Assembly (NCBI GenBank): GCA_965203195.1
Contig: OZ241860.1
Span: forward strand, 496,001 to 560,000
DNA length: 64,000 nucleotides
Source: Bin87 sp965203195
Lineage (GTDB): Bacteria > Chloroflexota > Dehalococcoidia > Lucifugimonadales > UBA3495
Reading direction: 5' to 3'
The position numbers were made by a program, and so were the translations under genes. The notes below the pieces were generated by a model. The model was not told where the DNA came from. It saw nothing but the letters and a program-made list of their open reading frames with translations, and did not search any database. Below, piece after piece: positions 46,350 to 54,864 of this stretch; the first letter of the stretch is position 1; each line of letters starts with the position of its first letter.

Positions 46350-46859
46350 CTAGGGGCTGTGTCCGGCGGGGTAGAACAGTTCGTACAACTTCTGCGAAAG
46401 CTCCTCGCAGGAGATGAGGCCGCCCAGGACCACGACCTCCGGCATTTCGTTTTCATAGAAGTTGATATGGAGTCTGCTCGCGGTCAGGAAGTCGGAGCCG
46501 ATCCGGTTTCGGGTTTCCGTATCGCCGGCGTTTCCGACCAACCGGGCCAGTTCACCAACCACTTCGGCAATGGTGTGATGGGAGTGGATGAAGCCGCCGT
46601 GGTGAGCGCTGATAGCCTTGACGGTTTCGGCTACCAGCCCCCACGCCTTGTTGGACGCCTGGGGCAGGTCGCCTTTGTCCAGATGCTCCCAGGCGCCGGC
46701 GCGGAAATTCTGGGCCATGCAGGCGTATTTTTGGGCGGTGCGGTTGACGTCCAGGCGCGGCTGGGGTCGGTCGCGGGCGGCGGCCAGGGCGCGGGCGACG
46801 GCGGCGGCGATGTCGGGGGCGGGGTAGGGCGCGGTGGCGTTGGCAGTGGCGGTGGTCAT
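46350..46859 (-). CDS. PaREP1/HEPN-like small protein (cassette 2)
   Basis: ATG 46859 follows GGAGG at 10 bp. The 169-residue protein has an Ala-rich N-terminal helix (PDIAAAVARALAAARDRP), then RTAQKYACMAQNFRAGAWEH, LDKGDLPQASNKAWGLVAET and a C-terminal CEELSQKLYELFYPAGHSP. It is the fuller copy of the protein at 13723-14091 and resembles the PaREP1 family of HEPN-like helical proteins. It lies 95 bp upstream of the giant GLUG gene on the same strand, exactly as in cassette 1, so the association is conserved through the duplication. A regulatory or assembly role for the giant protein is inference only. Confidence 0.7.
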   Translation of the reverse strand: MTTATANATAPYPAPDIAAAVARALAAARDRPQPRLDVNRTAQKYACMAQNFRAGAWEHLDKGDLPQASNKAWGLVAETVKAISAHHGGFIHSHHTIAEVVGELARLVGNAGDTETRNRIGSDFLTASRLHINFYENEMPEVVVLGGLISCEELSQKLYELFYPAGHSP

Positions 46860-46910
46860 TTTTAGGATGCCTCCAGGGGCTGGCGTTGCGGGGCTGGCAT
46901 TATACCGGCA

Positions 46911-47195
46911 TTAGATACTATCACACGGCGGCGCGCCCTCGGGCCAGAACAGTTCGTAAAGCCGCCGGGAGAGCTGCTCGCACAGCATCAGCCCGTCCAG
47001 GACTTCATAACTGGTGCAAGAAGGCGTTGTCGCAAGGGTTTGCGCCTTTGGCGACGAGCAGGCGGCGCATCGGACGACGTGGCCTTTGGAACGACACAAT
47101 CGGGAGTTGCAGCGGCGGGACAAGTTCGGGACGGTGTGGACGGAACACAACCTGCTGGCGCTGCTGCCAGAGCAGGGCCTGATCAACCAAACCAC
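46911..47195 (-). pseudogene. Fragment of another PaREP1/HEPN-like gene plus duplicated flank
   Basis: The C-terminal 30 codons (LMLCEQLSRRLYELFWPEGA) match the end of the two cassette HEPN-like proteins, but the rest of the frame is unrelated low-homology sequence. Blocks in 46995-47215 recur inverted at 13548-13660. I read this as a truncated third paralogue left from the duplication that made the cassettes. Confidence 0.5.
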
Positions 47196-47390
47196 CTAAA
47201 ACGAAACGCTACCTCATCCTCATCCAATGTGGCGCGCCGGGGCGGGGTGTGTTACTATCCGGCGGCAATGTCGTCAACGCGGCTGCGTTTCATTCGCTGT
47301 TCCATCTCGCGCGGGTTCCAAATCTCGCTGGCGCCGGCTTGCTGGCGCCCGTGGCCCGTCCCTGGCGCGCTGATGCGGAGGTTATCGGTT

Positions 47391-48233
47391 ATGGACATCG
47401 GGCTTAATATGTCAATCTCCACCCATTCCATTGATGTGGCGGACATCGCCGCCAAAGCGGAGGCCCTGGGCTTTGAGTCCATCTGGCTGCCGGAGCATCC
47501 GGTGATGCCCGTCAACCCGGCGTCCCGGTATCCCGGCTCGGCCGATGGCGCCATCCCCGATTATATGAGCGATATGGCCGACCCCTACATCGCGCTGGCG
47601 CGGGCTTCGGCGGTGACGCGGCGCATCAAGTTGGGGACGGGCATTACGCTGCTACCGGAGCGGAACCCGCTGGTACTGGCCGGGGCCATTGCCACGCTGG
47701 ACCGTTTTTCCGGGGGGCGTTTCCTGCTGGGCATCGGCACGGGGTGGCTGCGGGAGGAGACGGAAATTATGGGCGGCGATTTTGACCACCGCTGGACGCA
47801 GGCGCGGGAGGCGGTTGAGGTGATGCGCGCCCTGTGGACGGAGGATGCGGCGGAGTATCACGGGCAGTATTATGACTTCCCGCCGGTGCAGTGCAACCCC
47901 AAGCCGGCCCAGGCGGGCGGGCCGCCGGTGATTCTGGGCGGGAATGCGCGGAATGTGTTCCGGCGGGTGGCGCGTTGGGGCGACGGCTGGATGCCCACGG
48001 GCGCCACGCCGGAGCAGATTGCCGCCGGGCGCGCCGCCATCGACGAGCTGGCGGAAGCCAGCGGGCGCGACCCGGCGGGCATCGGCATCACGGTGTTCGG
48101 GCAGCCGGCCGACCGGGAACTCATCGGGCGTTTCGCGGCTGCCGGGGCCGGGCGCGTCATCGTGCGGCTGCCCGATACCACCACCGCCGCCGCGCTGGAC
48201 GAAGTGGAACGCATCGCGGAAGCCGTCCTGTGA
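47391..48233 (+). CDS. LLM-class (luciferase-like) F420/FMN-dependent oxidoreductase
   Basis: ATG 47391 (MDIGLNMSISTHSIDVADIA) is preceded by GGAGG at 9 bp. The 280-residue TIM-barrel protein has the bacterial luciferase-like pattern: AEALGFESIWLPEHP, IKLGTGITLLPERNPLVLAG, FSGGRFLLGIGTGWLREE and GGPPVILGG with RVARWGDGWMP. Many such proteins in Actinobacteria and Chloroflexota use F420, while others use FMN; the cofactor cannot be decided here. The substrate is unknown. A strong intrinsic terminator follows at 48283-48329, so it is probably a single-gene transcript. Confidence 0.85.
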   Translation: MDIGLNMSISTHSIDVADIAAKAEALGFESIWLPEHPVMPVNPASRYPGSADGAIPDYMSDMADPYIALARASAVTRRIKLGTGITLLPERNPLVLAGAIATLDRFSGGRFLLGIGTGWLREETEIMGGDFDHRWTQAREAVEVMRALWTEDAAEYHGQYYDFPPVQCNPKPAQAGGPPVILGGNARNVFRRVARWGDGWMPTGATPEQIAAGRAAIDELAEASGRDPAGIGITVFGQPADRELIGRFAAAGAGRVIVRLPDTTTAAALDEVERIAEAVL

Positions 48234-48282
48234 CGCCGGCATCAGCTCCTGCGCCGGAACGCCGTCAAACCGGCGCCAGGTC

Positions 48283-48329
48283 AGGGGCAAGGGGGGCGAG
48301 CCGAGTATCGCCCCCCTTGCCCCTTTTTT
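48283..48329 (+). terminator. Rho-independent terminator after the LLM oxidoreductase gene
   Basis: Positions 48283-48299 pair perfectly over 17 bp with 48308-48324 around an 8-nt loop, followed directly by a run of T (48324-48329). It lies 50 bp past the stop at 48233. Confidence 0.9.
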
Positions 48330-48376
48330 GCCTCCCACCCGGCATCGTCTTGCGCCGCTATCATCATTATCATTGC

Positions 48377-48392
48377 CCGTGATATATCACGG
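48377..48392. promoter_or_regulatory. 16-bp palindrome in the AT-rich leader of the peptide-ABC region
   Basis: CCGTGATATATCACGG is a perfect palindrome and a plausible dimeric repressor site. Two TATAAT sequences lie downstream (48417-48422 and 48466-48471). The region 48360-48490 is markedly AT-richer than the rest of the window and precedes the first substrate-binding-protein gene. I could not assign good -35 boxes. Confidence 0.45.
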
Positions 48393-48671
48393 CATAGCAT
48401 ATCATTTATTTGCCGATATAATGCCTGTGGTTACGAAAAACGCCGCATTATGGCGGTTATTACGCTATAATCCGCAATATACTAACGCTGATGCTGAATA
48501 ACAGGCGCATTGTCCGGCGAAAATCGTACATTGCCTTCAATTGGGAACTGATTGACTATGATAGGGGATGCTGCCTATATTGCGCCGGCTAACGATGCGG
48601 CCGGCAGGAGGATGCCTGGGCCGGCGGCGCGCGGTTAGCGAATCTACCCTGAAGCGGAGGGCGTTTTGAGA

Positions 48672-50019
48672 ATGTATCGACGGTTTCTGAGATTTCCCGT
48701 GTTCGCTCTGCTGGCGGCGTTGTCCGTTACGGCGGTGATTATCGGCTGCGGCGGCGCGACGGAGGATGTGGCGCCGGCGGCGCAGCCGGCCGCGGCTACG
48801 CAAGCGCCGGCGGCGGGACAGCAGGCGGCGCCCGCGGCGGCGACCAACACGCCGGCGCCCGCCCCGGTGCGAGCGACCAATACGCCGGCGCCGGCGGACG
48901 CCACGCTGGCGCCCACGCCGACGCAGCGGGCTTCAGTGCTGGCGGCTACGCCGCGGCCAACCCTGGCGCCGGTGGAGACGGGCGAGGGCGAGCTGGTCAC
49001 CGACCGGCTAATTGCCGTGCTGGACCCGCCGTCGCTGGAATCCATGCTGGACTGCGAGGTGACCGGCTCCGGGGTGGTGAACTACCGGATGTCGGCGGAG
49101 TTTATGGTGGACGCCAGCCGGCTGGACGGTTCTTACGAGCCGATGCTGGCCACGGAGTGGGGCATTACCCCGGACGGGCGCACCTGGAACTTCAAGTTGC
49201 GGCAGGGCGTGTCCTGGCAGCACGGGTGGGGGGAATTCACCGCCGACGATGTGGTGCATTCCCTGAATTACTACACCAACCCGGAGTGCCGGGCGTCGTA
49301 CTCCGACTACTTCCGCTCGGATCCGGGCAGCGAGGTTGAGGTCATCAACGACTACGAAATCAACATTCATATGCAGCTGCGGCCGGCGGTGGATTTCCTT
49401 TACTGGTTCTCCGGCTATCGCGGGGTTCCCATCAGCAGCCGGGCCCAGTGGGATCAGGCTTGCCCCAACGGGGAGGCGGACTACGGGGAGACCGAGGCCG
49501 GGGCGGCGCTGGGGTACTGCAAGCAGAGCCGGGACGCGGTTTATGAGAACTCGGCGCGCACGGGCCCCTACGAATTCCGCAGCTTTTCGGAAGGCGAAGG
49601 CTGGCTGTGGGAACGGGTGGACTACGACCACTGGCGGGTGAACCCGGACTTCCGGGAAATTGAGATCAAGGATGTGCGGGAACCGGCGACGCGGCTGGCG
49701 ATTATGCAGGCGCGGGAGGGCCACATTGCCGCCATCAACCGGGCGCTGTTGCAGGACGCCATTGACGACGGGCTGGAAGTTTTTGACAGCTCGGTTACGG
49801 CGCAGACCACTTTCGCCATCTTTGGCGGGATGTACTTCGCCACCGGCGACAAGGGCGTGCCCACGGATGTGTCCGCCGAGGAGCAGGAGTCGATCCGGGA
49901 GAGCTACAACATTGTGGCGGCGCGGGACGAGATGATGCCCTGGAACGATCCGGGGGAAAGCGGCAAGCTGGTCCGCATGGCGATGAACAAGGCACTGGAC
50001 CGGGACCAGATTGCGGATT
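48672..50019 (+). pseudogene. Oligopeptide ABC substrate-binding lipoprotein, C-terminus deleted
   Basis: ATG 48672 (TTG 48666 also possible) starts a lipoprotein signal with IIGCGG and a long Ala/Pro/Thr linker. The periplasmic-binding-protein family 5 domain follows: WGITPDGRTWNFKLRQGV, FTADDVVHSLNYYTNP and VRMAMNKALDRDQIA. At about 50019 the frame leaves the binding-protein sequence and enters, out of frame, the 3' part of a permease gene, running on meaninglessly to 50189. Compared with the intact paralogue (50606-52600), about the last third is missing. A deletion joined this gene to the downstream dppC-like gene. Any product would be a truncated lipoprotein unlikely to bind peptide. Confidence 0.8.
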
Positions 50020-50514
50020 GTGGACATCAAGCTGGCGTTCCCGTCCATTCTGCTGGCGCTGACGCTGGTGGTGGCCATCGGTTCGGGGTTCAGCACGGTG
50101 GTCATTGTGATTGCGCTGCTGCTGTGGGCCCGCTACGCGCGGGTGGTGCGGGGCGAGGCGCTGGCCATCAAGGAACGGGATTTCATTGACCGGGCCCGGG
50201 TGGCGGGGGCGTCCAATCTGCGGATTATGGGGCGGCACATATTCCCCAATGTGTTCAACACGGTGATTGTGCTGGCCACGCTGGAAGTGGGTCATGTCAT
50301 CATCCTGGAGGCGACTTTGAGTTTCCTAGGGGCGGGGATACCGCGTCCGCAGCCGGCCTGGGGGCTGATGGCGGCGGACGGGCGGGAGGTCATTACCAGT
50401 TCCTGGTGGATTTTCCTGTTCCCTTGCCTGGCCATTGTGCTGACGGTGCTGTCGATGAACCTGCTGGGGGACTGGCTGCGGGACCGGCTGGATCCCAGGC
50501 TGCGGAATGTGTAG
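50014..50514 (+). pseudogene. Peptide ABC permease (DppC-like), N-terminus deleted
   Basis: Only the C-terminal half of a DppC-like permease remains, starting RIVDIKLAFPSILLALTLVV and including the EAA-type loop GEALAIKERDFIDRARVAGA and HIFPNVFNTVIVL, to TAG at 50512-50514. It is closely similar to residues about 196-361 of the intact DppC at 53776-54861. The missing part, a whole DppB gene and the end of the binding protein were lost in one deletion whose junction lies at about 50010-50022. Confidence 0.8.
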
Positions 50515-50605
50515 GGCGCGGGAACCGGGCGGGGGCGGCATCAGGGCCGTCGCCGCCGGTGGGCAATTCGTTTGAACCAATCGATACGAAACGGAGGTGG
50601 ACGCT

Positions 50606-52600
50606 ATGACCAGCCGCAGTTTGCACCGAATGCCTACCGTGATTGTCGCCGGCGTGGCGCTGGTGGCGGCCCTGCTGGTTGGGGCGTGCGGCGGGGCGGC
50701 GGAGGAAACCGCGCCGTCGGCTGCTGCTGCCCCGACGACGGCCGCGGCGCCGGCCCCGGCGGGGCAGCAGCAGCCTACGGCCATGGCGGCGACGGCGGCG
50801 CCATCCGGCCCGGCGGCGACGGCAACCGCCGCGCCGCCGGCGGCGACATCGGCGCCCACGCGTCCCTCTTTCGTGGCTTCCACGCCGGTGCCGCAGGCGG
50901 CGCCTACGGAACCGCCGGCGGCGGCGGGGGCGCTACAGACGCAGGATCTGATTTTCCTGTTTTCGCAGCAGACGCGGCAGGGGATTATGGACTGCGATGT
51001 CACCGGCAGCGCCACCAGCCAGCACCGCCCGTCGCATGAGTTTCTGCTGGACGCCAACCGCTACACCGGGGCGCTGGAGCCGCAGCTGGCTACCGACTGG
51101 AGCGTCAGCGAGGACGGGCGCACCTGGAATTTCAAGCTGCGTCCGGGCGTCAATTTCCACTTCGGCTACGGGGAGTTCACGGCTGACGACATCGTGAATT
51201 CGCTGAATTACTACACCAACCCGGCCTGCGGAGCGTCGTATTCCGACTATTTCCGCACGAACCCGCGGGCGGTGCCGGAAGTGGTCAGCGACCAGGAAAT
51301 CAACATTAATATGGGCGCTCGGCCGGAGCTGATTTTTGACTACTGGATTTCGGGCTACCGGGGCCTGCCCATTACCAGCAAGGCGCAGTGGGACACGGGC
51401 TGTCCCAACGGAGCGGCGGATTACGAAGCGTTCCCGGAGGTGGCGCCGCATCTGGAGGGGTACTGCTCGGCGGGGGAGGACACGCTGCTGGCGGAAGGGC
51501 CGGCGCGGCTGGGGCCCTACCAGTTCGCCAACTTTGAGAAGGGCATTGGCTGGCTGTGGGAACGGGCGCCGGGGGACCATTACCGGGTGGATCCGGACTG
51601 GGATTCCATTGAAATCAAGATCATTGAGGAGGCGTCCACGCGGCTGGCGGCGATGCTGGCGCGGGAAGCGCATCTGGCGACCATCGACCGGGCGCTGGTG
51701 GGGCAGGCGCTGGACAACGGGCTGGAAATCGCGGAAAGCCAGGTTACGGCGGTCAACAGCATGATGGTGTTCGGCGGGCTGTACTTTGCCACCAAAGAGG
51801 GACCGGAATTTGAGCCCTACTCGGCGGCGTCTTACGACCCCACGGTGCCGTGGGCGGCGCCGGGGGATGCGGGCAAGCTGGTGCGGCAGGCGATGAACAA
51901 GGCCATTGACCGGGACGCCATCCGGGAAAACATCTTTGACGGGCAGGGCGCCGAGGGGCGGGTGGCCGGGTTGATACCCAGCGCCGAGGCTTTCGGGGGC
52001 GAATACGCCGGCTATAACCCGGAGTGGGAGGATTCCTGGGAGGAGCTGTACGGGTATGACCCGGAACGGGCGCAGGAGCTGCTGACCGAAGCCGGCTATC
52101 CTAACGGGTTCACGGTGCCAATCGTCAGCTACACCATGAGCGGGCTGCCGGAGATGAAGGACTATGTGGTGGCGATCGCCGCGATGTGGGAAAACATCGG
52201 GTTGCAGACCGAAATCCGGGAGATGGAGTTTTCCGCCTGGCGGCAGGAGTACCGGGGGGCGACCACGAACTGCTGCGTCTATCCCTTCCGGGGCTACGCC
52301 GAACCGCCGCATCCGACGGTGCACTTCGCCTACAGCCCGGAGCGCTTTATGCGGTTCTATGTGAGCGACACGGCGTGGCAGAACACCTACAACGCGCTGA
52401 ATTCGCTGAATTTTGAGGAACAGCTGGGGCACTGGCACGCGGTGTCGGACGAGCTGTTCTACGAGGTGGCGTCCATACCGCTGCATACCCTGTCGGTGCA
52501 GGTGGTGATTGACCCCGAAGTGGTAGAGGAATACATCTACCTCGGCCCTTACGGGGGGCAGTTCACCGACCTGGAACACATCAAGGGTGTGCGCTACTGA
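50606..52600 (+). CDS. Oligopeptide/dipeptide ABC substrate-binding lipoprotein
   Basis: ATG 50606 follows CGGAGG at 9 bp; the upstream in-frame alternative at 50597 has no such site. The 664-residue product has a lipoprotein signal with lipobox LVGAC, a disordered Ala/Pro/Thr/Gly linker to about residue 110, then an SBP family 5 domain (WSVSEDGRTWNFKLRPGVNF, FTADDIVNSLNYYTNP, KLVRQAMNKAIDRDAIRENI). It captures peptides or similar solutes outside the membrane and hands them to the DppB/DppC channel encoded next. It is the intact paralogue of the broken gene at 48672. A tandem-repeat spacer separates it from dppB. Confidence 0.88.
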   Translation: MTSRSLHRMPTVIVAGVALVAALLVGACGGAAEETAPSAAAAPTTAAAPAPAGQQQPTAMAATAAPSGPAATATAAPPAATSAPTRPSFVASTPVPQAAPTEPPAAAGALQTQDLIFLFSQQTRQGIMDCDVTGSATSQHRPSHEFLLDANRYTGALEPQLATDWSVSEDGRTWNFKLRPGVNFHFGYGEFTADDIVNSLNYYTNPACGASYSDYFRTNPRAVPEVVSDQEININMGARPELIFDYWISGYRGLPITSKAQWDTGCPNGAADYEAFPEVAPHLEGYCSAGEDTLLAEGPARLGPYQFANFEKGIGWLWERAPGDHYRVDPDWDSIEIKIIEEASTRLAAMLAREAHLATIDRALVGQALDNGLEIAESQVTAVNSMMVFGGLYFATKEGPEFEPYSAASYDPTVPWAAPGDAGKLVRQAMNKAIDRDAIRENIFDGQGAEGRVAGLIPSAEAFGGEYAGYNPEWEDSWEELYGYDPERAQELLTEAGYPNGFTVPIVSYTMSGLPEMKDYVVAIAAMWENIGLQTEIREMEFSAWRQEYRGATTNCCVYPFRGYAEPPHPTVHFAYSPERFMRFYVSDTAWQNTYNALNSLNFEEQLGHWHAVSDELFYEVASIPLHTLSVQVVIDPEVVEEYIYLGPYGGQFTDLEHIKGVRY

Positions 52601-52658
52601 CGCCGGGGGCTTTGCCGGCGGGGGCAAGCGAGCCGGAAATCCGTCCGCTTGTTTCTCG

Positions 52659-52728
52659 CCGGGGCATCGCTACCGGGGCATTGCCACCGGAGCATTGTCG
52701 CCAGGGTATCGCCGCCGGAGTATTGCCG
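52659..52728 (+). repeat. Five tandem 14-bp repeats between binding-protein and dppB genes
   Basis: Units of consensus CCGGGGCATTGCCG start at 52659, 52673, 52687, 52701 and 52715 with a few substitutions each. They lie in the 215-bp gap inside the operon. They may form secondary structure that lowers expression of the membrane genes relative to the binding protein. Confidence 0.65.
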
Positions 52729-52815
52729 TTGCCCGGCGGCGGCCGGCGGGATGACCGGCGGGCGATGGCGGCATAACGGCAGACAAGCGGACCGCAGGGC
52801 AAAGGGGGCAGGCTG

Positions 52816-53736
52816 ATGCAACGCTATATTCTGCGCCGGGTGGCCCAGGGGCTGCTGGCAATTTTTGTCATCAGCACGGTGACCTTCGCGCTGGCGCGGG
52901 TTTCGGGCGATCCGCTCAATGTGCTGCTGCCGGAGGAAGCCTCCGAGGAGCAGATTGAGCTGACCAAGAAGGAGTGGGGGCTGGACAAGCCGCTGCATAT
53001 GCAGTATCTGCAATATCTGGGCAAGCTGTTCCGGGGTGATTTGGGCGAGGCGCTGGCGTGGCCCAATGCCACCGCCGGGGAGCTGATTATGGAACGGCTG
53101 CCCAACACCATCCGGCTGTCGGCCCTGGCGCTGCTGGTCAGCGCCGCCATCGCCTTTCCCATTGGCGTGATGGTGGCCATTAAGAAGGACACGCCTTTTG
53201 ACTACGCGGCGAAGCTGTTCGCCATCCTGGGGCAGTCGGCGCCTACCTTTGCGGTGGGGCTGATTTTGATGTGGGTTTTCGCGGTGCAGCTGGACCTGTT
53301 TCCGACCTCGGGCAGTGGCGGGCTGCGCTATATGGCGCTGCCGGCGGTGGCGCTGGGGTACTACAATGTGGCGGCGCTGATGCGTCTCACCCGGTCGTCA
53401 ATGCTGGAAGTGCTGGACACGGAATATGTGAAGCTGGCGCGCATCAAGGGTGTTGCGGAGTGGAAAGTGGTCTGGAAGCATTGCTTCCGCAACGCCCTGA
53501 TTGTGCCGCTGACCTATTTCGGGCTGATTGGGGCGGTGCTGATTACCGGGTCGGTGGTTATTGAGACGGTGTTCGCCTGGCCGGGGCTGGGGGCGCTGGT
53601 GATTGACGCCATCGTTTTCCGCGACTATGTGGTGGTGCAGGCGGTGGTGCTGCTGTTCGCGGCGTCTTTCGTGTTCATCAACATTATGGTCGATGTGCTG
53701 TACGCTTACATTGACCCACGCATCCGGTACACCTAG
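52816..53736 (+). CDS. dppB: Peptide ABC transporter permease, DppB type
   Basis: The 306-residue inner-membrane protein begins MQRYILRRVAQGLLAIFVIS, typical of DppB/OppB, with about six membrane segments and the cytoplasmic loop DTEYVKLARIKGVAEWKVVW that contacts the ATPase. It pairs with DppC to form the channel. It is third in a row with the binding protein and DppC on the same strand, 39 bp before dppC. No defects are seen. Confidence 0.92.
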   Translation: MQRYILRRVAQGLLAIFVISTVTFALARVSGDPLNVLLPEEASEEQIELTKKEWGLDKPLHMQYLQYLGKLFRGDLGEALAWPNATAGELIMERLPNTIRLSALALLVSAAIAFPIGVMVAIKKDTPFDYAAKLFAILGQSAPTFAVGLILMWVFAVQLDLFPTSGSGGLRYMALPAVALGYYNVAALMRLTRSSMLEVLDTEYVKLARIKGVAEWKVVWKHCFRNALIVPLTYFGLIGAVLITGSVVIETVFAWPGLGALVIDAIVFRDYVVVQAVVLLFAASFVFINIMVDVLYAYIDPRIRYT

Positions 53737-53775
53737 AAAGGGCGGCGGCGCGCGCGCCGCCGGGGGAGGCGCAAA

Positions 53776-54861
53776 ATGGCTACGGCAATGACCAATCCCG
53801 AAGTTCTGGCGCCGGCCTCGCCGGGGACGGGGCGGCGCGTTGCCGGCGTCCTGCGGGCGGTACGGCAAGCTCCCCTGATACCACTGGCGGTGCTGATTGT
53901 TCTGCTGGTGATACCGGCCATTTTCGCGGGCCAGCTGGCGCCCCACAGCCCGCGCATCGGCGTTCTGAACGATGCCAAGCTGCCGCCCTTCTGGGTATCC
54001 GAAAGCTACGAGGAGCGCACGGTGGCGCAGCGGGTGGACCGCGACCGGCTGGATGTGGAAATCGGGCTCACCAACGCGCGGCGGAAGGTGGAACGGGGCG
54101 AGGCGACATTCCTGGCCGGCGGCGAGGATGGCGCCGTGGACCCCGGCGATGTCATCCGGTACCAGGCCCGGGAGGGCGGCTCCATGACCTACCCCCTGGG
54201 GACGGACAAGCAGGGGCGGGACATTTTGAGCCGCATCATGCACGGGGCGCGGGTGTCGCTGCTGGTGTCCTCGCTGGCGATTCTGCTGGGCGGCGGCCTG
54301 GGGACGGTCCTGGGGATGCTGGCCGCCTACCGGGGCGGCAAGCTGGACGCCATCATTATGCGCGTTGTGGACATCAAGCTGGCCTTCCCGACCATTCTGC
54401 TGGCGCTGGTGCTGGTGGCGGCCATTGGGGCCGGGTTCGCCACGGTGATCATCGTCATTGCCGTGCTGCTGTGGGCGCGCTACGCCCGGGTGGTGCGAGG
54501 GGAGGCGCTGGCCATCAAGCAGCAGGATTTCATCGACCGGGCGCGGGTTTCCGGGGCTTCCAACATCCGCATAATGATGCGGCACATATTCCCCAACCTG
54601 GTCAATACGGTGGTAGTATTGGCGACGCTGGAGGTCGGCCATGTTATCATACTGGAGTCCACGCTGAGCTTTTTGGGGGCGGGGATTCCGGCGCCCACGC
54701 CGGCGTGGGGGGTGATGGTGGCGGACGGCCGCGACCTGATCACCACCGCCTGGTGGATTTTTCTGCTCCCTTGCCTTGCCATTGTGCTTACCGTACTATC
54801 AATGAACCTGCTGGGCGACTGGCTCCGCGACCGCCTGGACCCGAAGTTGAGGAACATTTAG
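53776..54861 (+). CDS. dppC: Peptide ABC transporter permease, DppC type
   Basis: The 361-residue inner-membrane protein has one N-terminal membrane segment (LIPLAVLIVLLVIPAIF), a periplasmic insert longer than usual (about residues 60-150, charged, with GVLNDAKLPPFWVSESYEER), then YPLGTDKQGRDILSRIMHGA and five further segments with the loop GEALAIKQQDFIDRARVSGA. It ends LRDRLDPKLRNI. It forms the channel with DppB. The gene ends 3 bp before dppD. The C-terminal half is duplicated in the truncated copy at 50014-50514. Confidence 0.92.
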   Translation: MATAMTNPEVLAPASPGTGRRVAGVLRAVRQAPLIPLAVLIVLLVIPAIFAGQLAPHSPRIGVLNDAKLPPFWVSESYEERTVAQRVDRDRLDVEIGLTNARRKVERGEATFLAGGEDGAVDPGDVIRYQAREGGSMTYPLGTDKQGRDILSRIMHGARVSLLVSSLAILLGGGLGTVLGMLAAYRGGKLDAIIMRVVDIKLAFPTILLALVLVAAIGAGFATVIIVIAVLLWARYARVVRGEALAIKQQDFIDRARVSGASNIRIMMRHIFPNLVNTVVVLATLEVGHVIILESTLSFLGAGIPAPTPAWGVMVADGRDLITTAWWIFLLPCLAIVLTVLSMNLLGDWLRDRLDPKLRNI

Positions 54862-54864
54862 GCT

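Noticed and set aside
52659..52728. CRISPR array
   Set aside because: Units are 14 bp and contiguous without spacers; it is a simple tandem repeat.
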